Assembly: GCF_025698545.1 (NCBI RefSeq)
Contig: NC_068567.1
Location: 59,091,371-59,155,370 of the forward strand
DNA length: 64,000 bases
Origin: Gossypium raimondii
Taxonomy: Eukaryota; Streptophyta; Magnoliopsida; Malvales; Malvaceae
Direction of reading: 5' to 3'
Shown here in pieces: positions 12,501 to 23,238 of the stretch (positions within the stretch are counted from its first letter, which is position 1; each line of letters begins with the position of its first letter). A program made the translations under genes and the position numbers. The notes beneath the pieces are model-generated. The model did no database searches. It was not told where the DNA came from and saw only the letters and a program-made list of their open reading frames with translations.

Positions 12501-15500
12501 ATTTGATTTGAGAGCACAAATAAATTCAGATCCTCAATGAGTGAGTTCTTTGCTTGCGATGATAATGCAATAGGCTTCAAAATAAAGTATTATATAGACA
12601 AAAACCGGTGACATGCACAAGCAGGCAGCATTTGACAATTAGGGCGGAGAAACCCTATGAAGCCCAATCAATATTTTTTAAACGTAGTTATGGGTTTCTG
12701 GAACTTAATAAAGCATAAAACTCTGAAGAAAATAAAAATATGTTACCAACTACTAGTCATACTCATGAGAATTCCACAATTTTAAAGACGTTTTTCAGAA
12801 AATTAAACCCAAAACATGCCTAAGTCTTGTATTGTAACTCTATATTAGACAGTTAAATCCTAAATCCATTTGTATTGCTTTGCTGATAATAACAGAACTT
12901 CTCTAGCAACTAGACAGCCAGAATATTAAGATAAAGCACATATTTTATATTTGAATCTTGGGTTAGTCACACAAAAACAGGATCCTCACTGTGATATTCT
13001 TTAGGCCTTAGTCTTAACAGCTTTGATGGCATAAAAAAGCAATAAGGATTACTGATGATTACTTTCTATGTAAAATTATTTGACCTAGGAGAATCGGGAA
13101 AACCATTCAATATCCCATCATCAATTTTGTTATTATTTATAGTATTGCATTTATATAATTTGACTGGGATATCCAAATTGAATATAAACACCAAGAAGGG
13201 ACAAGTTGTAGCTGCTAATATAAACAAAAATAGAGAACTAACCATATTTGAGCTCTTGACTATGTCACTATCAACAGATTGATTCATTGTTGTATGGACT
13301 GTAGCCTCATTGAGAATTGACTCAACCTCAGATAAAGTGGAGTTCAACTTAATTTCACCAACTTCACCTTCAGTCGCATCCTCTATCATCACTAACATTT
13401 TTGATGCATTTATGCTTTGTTCATTGCTATGTTCTTTGGAAGACACAGATTTTTGAGCAACTTCTTCACCAGCATCATCCTTTCCGCTTTCCTGGAACTC
13501 AAGATTATTAGGCATTTCAATATTGAAGCAGGCTCCTAAAGAAGTAGATTGAATTTCAATTTCACTTTCAATGCTATTTTCAGAATCTGCTACTTGAGCA
13601 CAAACCTCTTCCACTGCTAAGTCCATCTTAGGTTCCATATTCAAAGTAATACCTTCAATTTTACCAATTCTCTCACCATTTTCCCCGGCACCACTATTTT
13701 CTTCCTCCTCCAGCTTCACACTGTGAGGAACTTCGCTTTTGGAACTAAGCTCTAAAGAAGCTAATTCAGTTCTAGTTTCACTTCCACTAGCAGGAGCTTC
13801 CAATGGAGGAGAAGCCTTTTCTAAATCAGGAACTAAAGCCATCTTAGACTCCATATTCGAAGTAGTACACTCAAATTTACCAATCCTTTCACCTTTTTCC
13901 TCAGCACTAGTGTCTTCTTCCTCTTCCAACTTAACACTCTGGGGATCTTCACTTTTGGAACCGGACTCAAAAGGAGCTAATTCAGTTGTAATTTCACTTT
14001 CAATGGCAGAAGCTTCCAGTGGAGGAGAAGCCTTTTCTGTATCAGCAACTAAAGCTATCTTAGACTCCGTATTCAAAATAGTACACTCAATTTTGCCAAT
14101 TCCCTCACCTTCTTCCTCAGCACCAGTATTTTCTTCCTTTTCCAACTTAACACTCTGGGGAACTTTACTTTTGGAACTGGACCCTGAAGGAGCTAATTCA
14201 GTTGTAATTTCACTTTCAATAGCAAAAGCTTCCAGTGGAGGAGAAGCCTTTTCTGTATCAGGAACTAAAGCCATCTTAGACTCTGTATTCAAAATAGTAC
14301 ACTCAATTTTACCAATTCCCTCACCTTTTTCCTCAGCACCCGCATTTTCATCCTCTTCCAACTTAACACCGTGGGGAACTTCACTTTTGGAACTGGACTC
14401 TGAAGGAGCTAATTCAGTTGTAATTTCACTTTCAATAGCAGAAACTTCAAGTGGAAGCGAAGCCTTTTCTGTATCAAGAACTAAAGCAATCTTAGACTCT
14501 GTATTCAAAATAGTACACTCAATTTTACCAAACCCCTCACCATTTTCCTCAGCACCAGCGTTTTCTTCTTCTTCCAACTTAACACTGTGGGGAACTTCAC
14601 TTTCCAAACCAGACTCTGAAGGAGCCAATTCAGTTGTAATTTCACTTCCAATATCAGAAGCTCCCAGTGGGGGAGAAACCTTTTCTATATCAGGAGCTAA
14701 ATCCATCTTTGATACCATATTCAGAGCAGTATCCTCAGTTTTACCATCATTCTCACCACTTCCTTCAGAACCACCCTTATTTGTCTCCTGTAACTTAACA
14801 CCATGGGGCACTTCAACTTCGGAACCCAACTCTGGAGAACCTAATAGAGTAGTAGTTTCACTTTCAACAACAGAAGCTGTCAATGGAGTAGAAACCATTT
14901 CTACATGATGAACTAATTCCTGATCTAATGCCACATTCAATTTACTAGAACCCTCAGTTTTACTAATGCACTCACCATTTTCCTTGGGGACAACATTATT
15001 TTCTCCTTTTACAACATCCCCAAGCTCATCGGGTTGATCTTTAGTATTTATATTCTTAGAAGAATCAACTGATTTTTTCTCAACCATTCTGTCATCACTG
15101 ACAACAGAGGCAGGTTTCTCTTTAACAACTTCAGTTACTTTGGTTGCATTTCGTCTTAGTTTTCTCTTAGGTTGAGATTTAACCTGAAAATTACGGCCAA
15201 CTTTCTTCTTCATAGGTTCTACAGCTGCAGCATCTCCATCAGAAACACCAACCGCTTTAATACTGCTCTTATCTACCTTGTCCAAATCTTTGCCACCATC
15301 TTTGGCAACAACCTTAGCACTTTCATCGGTTGTTTGCGTTTGATCTTCAATTATTGCCATTTCACTCGCATTTCCAAACCGGAAGATAACGCTGCCATCA
15401 GAATGCTCTGCACATTTCACCAACGCTCACAATTATCCTAACGAACAAAATTTAATCTAAGCTTCTTTTACTTGAAATTCACCAGTTACTAAAAATGCAA

Positions 15501-15852
15501 CACACTTTCAAACATCATAACATTATGCTGTTCTTAACAATAGTTGATTCAACAAACAGTAGATTCGAATTCGATCATTCGAAAGTAAACAAAAAAAAAA
15601 AGGAATTAAAGTGATCATTTTAAACGGCGTACCGGTTGCTGAAAGGATATCTACATCAGCAGAAACGGAATCGGAACTTGAGCACTTGGAAACGACGAAC
15701 TGGTGATTGAATTTAAGTTTGGGAGGAGAGAAGCGAAGTGTGTGAAAATGCAATGGAGGGAAGCGGAAGCGCCAGAAGAGTGAGTTGTTGCAGCTGGGAA
15801 AACTCATGGAGCGAGCTTCAAGAGAGGCGAAGAAGAAAGGATCGGCAGCCAT
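9571..15852 (-). CDS. Plastid-type protein phosphatase 2C with acidic repeat N-terminus (PP2C62-like), nine exons
   Basis: Mg/Mn-dependent Ser/Thr phosphatase. Exons on the complement: 15633-15852, 13243-15407, 12336-12466, 12015-12081, 11572-11659, 11163-11332, 10267-10410, 9881-10009 and 9571-9750. Frame is continuous across all junctions, giving about 1097 residues. Residues 1-60 are Ser/Phe/Arg-rich with few acids, like a chloroplast transit peptide. Residues about 75-795 are acidic and repetitive (six 72-residue repeats). Residues about 800-1097 form a compact PP2C domain with GGED (about 865), VADGVGQW (metal Asp about 882), [25 protein letters not shown] (Asp about 1012) and DDVTVIV (about 1079-1085). 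It resembles Arabidopsis At4g33500 (PP2C62, about 724 residues as I recall) but is longer because of the repeats. The stop codon sits inside a donor-like CA/GTAAGT, so an extra 3' exon cannot be excluded. Confidence 0.88.
13680..14900 (-). repeat. Six in-frame 216-bp tandem repeats within PP2C exon 2
   Basis: A shared anchor (the codons for VKLEEE, read on the minus strand) occurs at 13711, 13927, 14143, 14359, 14575 and 14791, exactly 216 bp apart each time. Each unit encodes 72 acidic residues with [40 protein letters not shown] and [13 protein letters not shown] blocks. The exact spacing with substitution-only divergence shows selection or constraint against indels that break the frame. 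Confidence 0.9.
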
Positions 15853-16457
15853 TGCATAATTTATACTACCATTTTACAAAAGACTAAACGCAACGGTGAA
15901 AGCTTATTTAGAATGAGTTTAAGCTTTAAACCTGGGGAATTCATAGCTTATTCTACTGTTCTTAGCGTGATATTATGGATAAGGAGAATGATTGAAGGCG
16001 GGGATCGGCTGTTGATGACCAGGGATTCAAATCTACAGTTTTACACGTGTCAGAAGAAGAAAATATTAGTAGGAAAAAATTAACAAAAGAAAAAAAAATT
16101 AGAGCACATATTTTTTTTTCCCCCACATTTTCTTTCTGACGCCACAAATAGTAGTGCCTAGTTGGGGGATGTTGTTGCGATTTTGGTGATGAGGTCCCTT
16201 ATTCTCAGTAGAAATGGCAACAGTGCAGATCAAAATTTCTTTTCGAGTATAACAGTAAGAGTAAGTTAGATAATAAATTACCAGCGGTTAAAATTTTTAA
16301 GATTACTCGTGTTCATATGCTTTAATCATGAATTAGTTATAAACTATCATAATTTTTAGTCACTTATACTATTTGTTTATGGTAAAAAAGTATATTTTTG
16401 TTTATTTTGAAGAGGTTTTATTTTTTTAAGAGTTTTTACTAACTTTTTAATTTCAAG
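15853..16457. other. 5' flank of PP2C gene up to the MULE
   Basis: Promoter side of the phosphatase gene, bounded on the right by a 9-bp target duplication of a Mutator-like element only about 0.6 kb from the start codon. I see no further gene. Confidence 0.6.
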
Positions 16458-16466
16458 TTAAAATTT
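16458..16466. repeat. Left 9-bp target site duplication of the MULE
   Basis: TTAAAATTT immediately outside the left terminal inverted repeat, identical to 20265-20273. Nine base pairs is the diagnostic duplication length for Mutator-superfamily insertion. Confidence 0.9.
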
Positions 16467-16705
16467 GGGTTTTTTACAATAATATTATAAAAAAAATAAA
16501 AATTTACCAAAATATTATAACTTTTTTTTATTTATCAAAATATATAAAAAAAAATTATTTACCAAAATATATAAAAAAACATGCAAAAAAAATCAGATCG
16601 ATGTGACAATTAACTGGTCACGCCAATGGGATTGGCGGCACCAAAGGTGCCAAAACCATTGGCGGCACCAATGGTGCCAATGCCATTGGCGGCACCAGTT
16701 AATAA
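16467..16705 (+). repeat. Left terminal inverted repeat of the MULE
   Basis: Outer part is AT-rich with ACCAAAATATTATAA-like words. Inner part (16590-16705) reads ATCAGATCGATGTGACAATT and then a GC-rich minisatellite built from CCATTGGCGGCACCAA and TGGTGCCAA words. The reverse complement is found at 20020-20264 with small indels. Confidence 0.9.
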
Positions 16706-16727
16706 TAGGGGGGTCGGTGGTGGGGGG

Positions 16728-16968
16728 GGCAGAAGGAGAGGGAAAGAAAGAAAGAAAGAGAGAAAGAAAGGAAGAAATGAGAGGGAAGAAAGAAAAAGAA
16801 GGAAAGAAAGGGAAAGGGGAAGAGAAAAAAAGAAAGAAAGAAGAAGAAGAGAAGGAAAAGAGAAGGAAAAGAGAAGAAAAAAGAAAGAAAGAAGGAAAGA
16901 AAAGGAGAGGAGAAGAGAAAAAAAAGAAGAAGAAGAGGGAAGGAAGGAAAAAAAAGAAAAAAAAAGGT
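16728..16968 (+). repeat. Polypurine (GA-rich) tract
   Basis: About 240 bases of almost pure A and G (GAAAGAAAGAAAG, GGAAAAGAGAAG, AAAAGAAGAAG words) just inside the left TIR. It is open in more than one frame and would encode only Lys/Glu/Arg runs, which I regard as low-complexity artefacts rather than a gene. Confidence 0.85.
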
Positions 16969-16969
16969 A

Positions 16970-18235
16970 ATTTTATTTATAAATTTAAATTTTTTGTAAT
17001 ATTTGTTTATTTAAAATTTATGTTATTTCATTATAGTTATTTTATTATTTTATTTAGCATATATATTTTATGAAATATGTTTAGAAAGAAAAAATAATGG
17101 TATGCACATTGTATGTTGATTAGGATTTTTTATGAAATTTATTTAGGAATTTGAAATTAAAATTTTAGGAAAATAGCATTAAAAGTAAAATGACAAAGAA
17201 GTATGTTTAAGAAAACATAAAATACGAAAAGAAAAAACGGAATTGTATATTTATCGAAAATAATAAATGCGGAAAAATGCAAAAATGCACATGTAATAGA
17301 TTTCAAACATAATAAATTGAAATAATGTAAAATTATAAAATAAAAATTACGATATTTTAAAAAATAAAATACGATAAAAAATACGAAGAAATGACCAAAG
17401 TAAGAGTGTATTACTTTTTTAAAAACATCAATAATATAATTTATACAAATAATTGAAACAAAATGTACTGAAATAATATAAAATTATAAAATACGAAAAT
17501 AATATAGTTTTATTGAAAGTAATAAAAATCGGAAAAATAATAATACGACCAAAGGGCAGGGGAAAGGGTTTATTGCGGCTTTTTTAGCAAAATATTACAA
17601 AAAAAATACCAAAATTTTATAAACTTTTTCTTTATTTACCAAAATAATAGAGGGAAAAAAAAAGGGTGATGGAGGGGAAAAAAAGGCGGCACAAATATGT
17701 GGCTAATTATCTTTTAATCCCTGCTTATTTATTATTTTCTTTTATTCCCCCTTAACACACTAAATTAATAAATTTCAAACATGATGCACTGAAATAATGT
17801 AAAATTATAAAAGACTAAGTTTATGATATTTTTTAAAGTAATAAAATGCGGAGAAAAAAATACGAACAAATGGCAGAAGTAAGAGTGTATTACTAACTTT
17901 TATAAAATTCAGAAATAATTAATACAAAATATTTCAAAGAAAATGTACTGAAATAATATAAAACAATAAAATACGATAATAATATAATTTTATTTAAAGT
18001 AATAAAAATCGAGAAAATAATACGAGCAAAGGACAGGGGTAAGGGTTATTTTTTACACCAAATTAATTTAAACAACACTCTAGAGTAATAAATTTCAAAC
18101 ATTATGCATTGAAATAATGTAAAATTATAAAATTAGAAATTATGATATTTTTTAAAGTAATAAAATGCGAAGAAAAAAATACGAATAAATGGCCGAAGTA
18201 AGATTTATTTACTAACTTTTTTTTTCAACTTGCAG
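16970..18235. repeat. AT-rich internal MULE region with diverged direct repeats
   Basis: Segments about 17390-17580 and 17860-18050 are direct repeats offset by about 0.47 kb, sharing GAAGTAAGAGTGTATTACT, AAATGTACTGAAATAATATA and GGACAGGGGTAAGGG words. A further copy of the neighbouring unit occurs at about 17760-17870 and 18080-18190, and a partial copy ends just before the acceptor at 18236. This could be the 5' leader or promoter of the mobile domain fragment. Function unknown. Confidence 0.6.
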
Positions 18236-18243
18236 GCATCGCA

Positions 18244-18760
18244 ATGGCTCGATTGATACGAACCGATATTAGACACATATCTGATGCGGCTAATAACGCG
18301 GTATGATTTATTATTTGTTAATCAAGAGTTCTATTTATTTAAAAACGATATACGCAGTATATACAAATAAATTATGTTATCGTAATATTTTTCTGTAATT
18401 TTACACTATCAGGACTCGTTCCGAGTATTAAGGGGCCGTGTCAGTGCTTTAAAGATAGCTCCGGATGCACGATTTATGCCGTACCTAGAGCTAGCCGGAT
18501 TTGGGTCAGTAGCATTGATCTGGTCCTCCGACTTGCGGTTTGATTTATTATCTGCGCTGTGGAGCGGTGGCGTCCGGAGACCCATACTTTACATTTTCCG
18601 TGCGGGGAGTGCACGGTGACCTTGGAGGATGTTGCAGTGCAACTTGGGCTCCCAATTGACGGGAGTCCCGTAACAGGAGTATCTTCATTCACCGATCCGG
18701 CTGCAGTTTGCTATCAACTCCTAGGAGAGTCACCAGAGGATGGTGATAAATATTTTTCCG
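18244..18760 (+). pseudogene. Plant mobile domain (PMD / MAIN-like) gene fragment, frameshifted and truncated
   Basis: PMD proteins occur both in plant transposons and as domesticated MAIN/MAIL genes involved in silencing and development. Exon 1 is 18244-18300 (MARLIRTDIRHISDAANNA), starting just after an intron acceptor near 18237. Exon 2 starts at 18413 after a CTATCAG acceptor and encodes SFRVLRGR, LELAGFGSVALI, then VERWRPETHTLHFPCGECT, LEDVAVQLGLPIDG and LLGESPEDGDKYF. Relative to the family, one G is missing near 18558, so the ALVERWRPETHT block is out of frame with the upstream block. The coding match stops at about 18755, where antisense transposase sequence begins. Only the N-terminal third of a PMD protein is present. 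Function is therefore unlikely. Confidence 0.8.
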
Positions 18761-18761
18761 G

Positions 18762-19386
18762 CGTCAATATCATCAGTTACATCGTTGTTGACATCTTCAG
18801 CGTCAATATCATCAGGTACATCGTCCACATCGGGATCAGCGTCACTATCGACCTCTTCATCCCAATTATCGCCACCACCTTCTTCTTCGTCGGCACCTTC
18901 TTCTTCATCACCAACCATGTCAACATCGGCTGTAATATTTAGGTCGATATCGATCCCACCCATAGTTGATTCACTATCAACGTATGATATTGGAGCCACC
19001 ATCCGCGGTTCTTCAGCCGCGTCTTCTTCATCAGATGCATTTTGCTCCATACCGACTAACTCAGCAAATAAGTGAATTTGTGCATTCTTCCCACTCCCAT
19101 TCCCACAGTAGAGATCAACCATTGTCTCCACGTCTTCGTCGTCTACAAGTTCCATTTCGACGAATTTGACTGGATTTGTCGAAACTGGAAACTTGTAGAA
19201 GATTTTTGATATCCTTCTCCCACAACGTCTATGGATTTTTGCATTAATCCTTGCCTTCATTTCATCGAACGATACATTTCTATTAAATCTCATTACTATT
19301 TGTTGCCGACATTCAAATACACATCCAACACTTGTTGTCAATATGACTCCATCGAAATAAACGCATACAAGAAACTTAGCATCCAT
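18762..19386 (-). pseudogene. MuDR-type transposase, N-terminal region only
   Basis: Open from an ATG at 19386: MDAKFLVCVYFDGVIL, FNRNVSFDEMKARIN, RISKIFYKFPVST, DDEDVETMVDLY, then a long Asp/Glu-rich linker (DEEEGADEEEGGGD, DADPDVDDVPDDID). This is the PB1-like N-terminal domain and acidic linker that precedes zinc-finger and DDE domains in plant MULE transposases. The SWIM and DDE domains are missing because the frame runs straight into the mobile-domain fragment at about 18760 and stops at 18730. It has no stop within its preserved part. Confidence 0.8.
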
Positions 19387-19586
19387 CTTCAATATTTAAT
19401 CAGTCAAATAAAAAAAAACAAAATCTCATAAAAATCTCGACGATATCGAATTACTTAAAAAATTATACTCAAAATAATACACAAAATAATACACACTAAA
19501 ATTATTAATTTTATACTCAAAATAATATTAATAATTTTATACTCAAAATAATACACACTAAAATTATTAATTTTACTAAAAATAAT

Positions 19587-19610
19587 AACTAACTAACTAA
19601 CTAACTAACT
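19587..19610. repeat. AACT microsatellite, six units
   Basis: Perfect tetranucleotide run inside the MULE. Confidence 0.9.
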
Positions 19611-19748
19611 ATAATAATAATACTAATTTTTACTAACTAGTTTATTTTCAGAAAATAAAAATAATAAGTAACCATAATAATAATATTAGTTTTCGCTAAC
19701 AATAATATTACTAAGTTACGACTTAATACATTAATAACATCTTAATAC

Positions 19749-19783
19749 CAACAACAACAACAACAACAACAATAATAATAATA
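19749..19783. repeat. AAC then AAT trinucleotide microsatellite
   Basis: A run of CAA units passing into AAT units inside the MULE. Confidence 0.85.
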
Positions 19784-20019
19784 CTAACTAATACTATTAT
19801 TTTGAGTTTTATTAATCTTAATAACTAAACTAAAACAAAAATATTACAAAATATTACAAAATAATAACAACAATATAATCAATTATTTTTAAAAATAACT
19901 CCTTTTCTCCTATTTTCTCTTCTTTTCGCTACCAACTCTTCTTCTTCTTTTTTTTTCTTTTGATTTTCTCTCTTCATTTGATGAGAGGTCGATTTATAAT
20001 ACGAGTGGTGCCGCTTAAT

Positions 20020-20264
20020 TAGTATGGCACCATTGGTGCCGCCAATGGCATTGGCACCATTGGTGCCGCCAATGGTTTTGGCACCTTTGGTGCCCCCAAT
20101 CCCATTGGCGTGACCAGTTAATTGTCACATCGATCTGATTTTTTTTGCAGGCGTTTTTTTGGTTTTTGTATATTTTGGTAAATAAAAAATTTATATATTT
20201 TGGTAAATAAAAAGTTATAATATTTTGGTAAATTTTATTTTTTATAATATTATTGTAAAAACCC
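20020..20264 (-). repeat. Right terminal inverted repeat of the MULE
   Basis: Reverse complement of 16467-16705, including the GC-rich GGTGCCGCCAATGGCATTGG minisatellite and the GTCACATCGATCTGATTTTT block, ending in GTAAAAACCC. Confidence 0.9.
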
Positions 20265-20273
20265 TTAAAATTT
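20265..20273. repeat. Right 9-bp target site duplication of the MULE
   Basis: TTAAAATTT, identical to the left copy at 16458-16466. Confidence 0.9.
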
Positions 20274-21755
20274 TTACTAAGTATTCTTGTCTAATTATTT
20301 TAGAACATATGTGTCAAATAAGCTTTTTCCTCGTGTTATGCAGCACTAATATTTATATTTTTTCTCAATTTAGCTTTTATTTTTTAGCAAAATTTGGCAT
20401 TAATCTTTTAAAAATAGTCAAATTTGACTATCAATATTTTAAAAGAGTTGGAATTACTTTTTTCACTAAAACCTTAAATTTTAAACCATGACAGCTCACA
20501 TGGTAATCCACTTGTACTTCATATATTTTTTAAAATTTTATGAACTTTATATACATATTGAATTTCGTTGGATATTTTTATCATTTTTAAATTATTTGTC
20601 AACGTGACATATAAGATAAATAGTATCATGTCAACATGAAATACACATAGACTAGCACACGGGTTGCCACGTTAACATCGTTAAAAAAATAATTTTTAGT
20701 CGGTGTTTCCATAAAAAAAGGGATTTGAGTTTTTTAGAAGTTAATAGTCAAATTTAGCTAAAAAAAGGAATAAATGCTAAATTGACAAAAGACGTAAATA
20801 TTGAGGATAAATTTATCATTGTACATTTAATTAATGAAATGTAACATTCGTTAAAAGTTTAATTTATTAAACTAGTTTTTCAACCCACGCTTCACGTTGA
20901 GTTCATTATTTTTGGGCCAAATAGTTAAAATTCAAATGTTACAATATATTCTAAGTTTTTGTACTCTCTCTATATTTGACATTTAATCCCCAATTTTTAT
21001 TTTTAAGAATTTTATCTATCTATTTTTCAAATTTAAAATTCAAGTCCAATTGTTAACTCATTAAATTTATTGATGCGACATTCTAAATTTTTAGAAAAAG
21101 TACTTACTAGATAATCATGTTGCAAAAAATGGCGTTATAATGGACTTGAATTTAATCCCTTTTACTTGAATTTACGTTAGCATTTTAATTAGAATAAAAT
21201 ATTTAGATAAACTAATGGCATTATAAACATTGAGGTACCAAATTATATAAAAAAGTTAATTATAAAGATCAGATCTCAAATTTTAACATAGTATGGAGAC
21301 CAAAATTGATATTTGACTTTTTTACATAATTAAAAAGTAAAAGGGTGCCAAAATTGAAAATTTATTATTATTGTTTAAAATATAAAAATAAAAGTAAACA
21401 ATGTTTAGATGTTTTAAATAAAAATTAATACGTTTTAGTATACTTAAATCCGCATTTTCCTGAACTTAAACAAAATTTAATAGAAGGCTTTATCCAATGG
21501 CAAAAATTTAGCTGCAGTTGGTCTGTTATGCTCATTTGAGCTAATAAATGGAGGTCTAGTTATTTAGAAACTTCCAACATAGAATCTCAAATTCTATTTG
21601 CTAGGCAATTCATATGAAATCAAAGATACTTACATATGTTAGAAAAAAAAGCACTAAGTACAGAGATCGTTAATCAAATAAAAAAAAAAAGAACATAATT
21701 GGTTAAATGTAGAAGAACCGTGAGAGAGTAATTTCAGCAATGGCGAGCTAACTAG
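20274..21755. other. Intergenic DNA between MULE and bHLH gene
   Basis: AT-rich. Words such as GTCAACATGAAATACACATAGACT near 20630 (given here only in part) recur near 51330, and the CTAAATTT...AGTC phrases resemble 4590-4690 inverted, so it holds fragments of dispersed repeats. No gene seen. The 3' UTR of the bHLH gene lies at its right end. Confidence 0.5.
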
Positions 21756-23238
21756 CTAAGGTGAAGAAGACAAAAGGCGAGTGAGTTCATCAGAGAGTGG
21801 AGGCCTTGAAAGTGTTGTCAAAGACAGAACAAAATCCTTTGGAACCAAACACTTTTCTTCTATGTAAAGCTTTTCTTGTACCTTTGAAGATGTTACAATT
21901 TGCATGCTTTCCTTGTCCTTGCGATTCCCTTCCTTATTTTCCTGCATTTGTAATTAAACCCCTTAATTTGCTTATTTTACCAATCATATAATGGGCAAAA
22001 TACCTCTCCAATCCCTCTCAATTGGTCCCTTTTTAAAAAAATAGAGCAATTTAATCTCTGTCAATTTTAAACATGAACAACTAAAGACAATTTTCATCAA
22101 ATCGTACATAATTTTGATTGGTATAACAGTACATTTAGCCCTTGATGTTTACATGTTTTGTCAATTTGATCTTGGTTCTAAAAGATTCAATAAATTTAGG
22201 CTCAACATTTGCACATATATATAAATGTTGTAAGCTAAATTTGTCAAGTGAGATCACATTGACAAGATGTCTAAATTTTGAGAGCTAAATTTATTATTAT
22301 AGCAATCAAAATTGCGTACAATTGATGGAAAACATTAATGTCCGGATTAATGTTTTTAGTTACACACTTTTAAAATTAATAAAATTAAATTACTCTAATT
22401 TTTTAAAGAAACTAATTTACATCGAAATTGATAGATATGGGAAAGGTTTCTTAAGAAGAAAATCTAGGTTTCTATATACCTGGGGTAGAGGAAACTGAAT
22501 TTTTCCTTTTTCCCTTTTTTTTAATAAAAGATGACAGTAATCTAATTAAAAAAATAAAATAAAATAAAATAAAAGCAAAAAAATGTAAGAAATAGCCGAG
22601 AAAATTACTGGAAAGGAGTTCATAAGTTGAAGGATTCCAAGTTGAGCTTGTAAATACTTGACATATTTAAAAGCAGCTTGAAGCATTTCAGCAGTGTTCA
22701 TTTTAGTCCCACCAGGTACAAGCTTGCCAAGTTCTTGAGTCTTCTTAGTTATTTTCCTCCTCCGCTCTCTCGCCGCAATGCTTTGTACCGACACACACTT
22801 TTCATCGCTAATTTTCTTACAGTTTCCCACTGTGTGTGTTCCTTCCAAGCTATAAACACCATTCATGCTTTGAGGGCATGAATTTAGAGCAACCCCATCA
22901 AAGAAACCAGGCATCAAACAATGATCTTCGATGAGTTTGTGGCGTTTAGGGCATGGATAAGAGCTGAAGTTATCGTATGGGGTGATTAAAGGGTCGTAAG
23001 GGAGTAGAGGGGCACTGTAGTAGTTTTCAGGGTGAAGGAAATTGTTGTTTAGGTCAATGCAAGGATCGAGAAAAGTTAAAGGGAGCTCAAATGGTGGATC
23101 ACAGTAATATTGAAGATGCTGTTGTTGTTGTTCATGATGATCATCAGCTTGAACTGCTTTTGTAATTTGATGAGTTGGTTCCGAGTTAAGATTCTGAACA
23201 TCGGTTTCGCAGTTGGAGTAATATGAACTTAAAACCAT
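21756..23238 (-). CDS. Atypical bHLH transcription factor (bHLH52/53-like), two exons
   Basis: Exon 1 is complement 22609-23238 (start MVLSSYYSNC) ending at a GTAATT donor. Exon 2 is complement 21756-21941 after an AAATGCAG acceptor. The product is about 271 residues. Residues 35-48 are His/Gln-rich. The bHLH is about residues 152-203: QSIAARERRRKI (basic), KKTQELGKLVPGG (helix 1 and loop), MNTAEMLQAAFKYVKYLQAQ (helix 2). Exon 2 encodes the conserved tail VQEKLYIEEKCLVPKDFVLS shared with Arabidopsis bHLH52/53. The canonical H-E-R contact residues are changed (Gln152, Ala156, Arg160), which by family rules predicts loss of normal E-box binding. A longer in-frame start at 23292 is less likely since the family begins near MVLS. 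Confidence 0.85.

Larger units (their letters stand above)
16467..20264. mobile_element. Mutator-like element (MULE), 3798 bp, with long TIRs and captured or chimeric gene fragments
   Basis: The element begins GGGTTTTTTACAATAATATT and ends with its complement, and is flanked by perfect 9-bp direct repeats. Terminal inverted repeats run about 240 bp. Inside, left to right, lie a 240-bp polypurine tract, an AT-rich zone with roughly 0.47-kb direct repeats, a frameshifted plant mobile domain fragment on the plus strand, and an N-terminal MuDR-type transposase fragment on the minus strand, then microsatellites. The catalytic DDE transposase domain is absent, so it is non-autonomous. The perfect target duplication suggests a fairly recent insertion. 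Confidence 0.93.

Noticed and set aside
13739-14908. Long (389-codon) open frame on the plus strand opposite PP2C exon 2
   Set aside because: It is the antisense of the 216-bp in-frame repeats. The lack of stops is a by-product of the repeated unit, and the product is only Ser/Leu/Ala repeats with no family match.
16603-17073. 156-codon open frame rich in Lys/Glu/Arg inside the MULE
   Set aside because: It is the TIR minisatellite plus the polypurine tract read as codons, and overlapping frames are equally open. Low-complexity artefact.
19588-19800. Possible CRISPR-like or structured repeat array
   Set aside because: Simple tetra- and trinucleotide microsatellites in plant DNA.
22678-22881. 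67-codon plus-strand frame
   Set aside because: Shadow of the bHLH coding strand.
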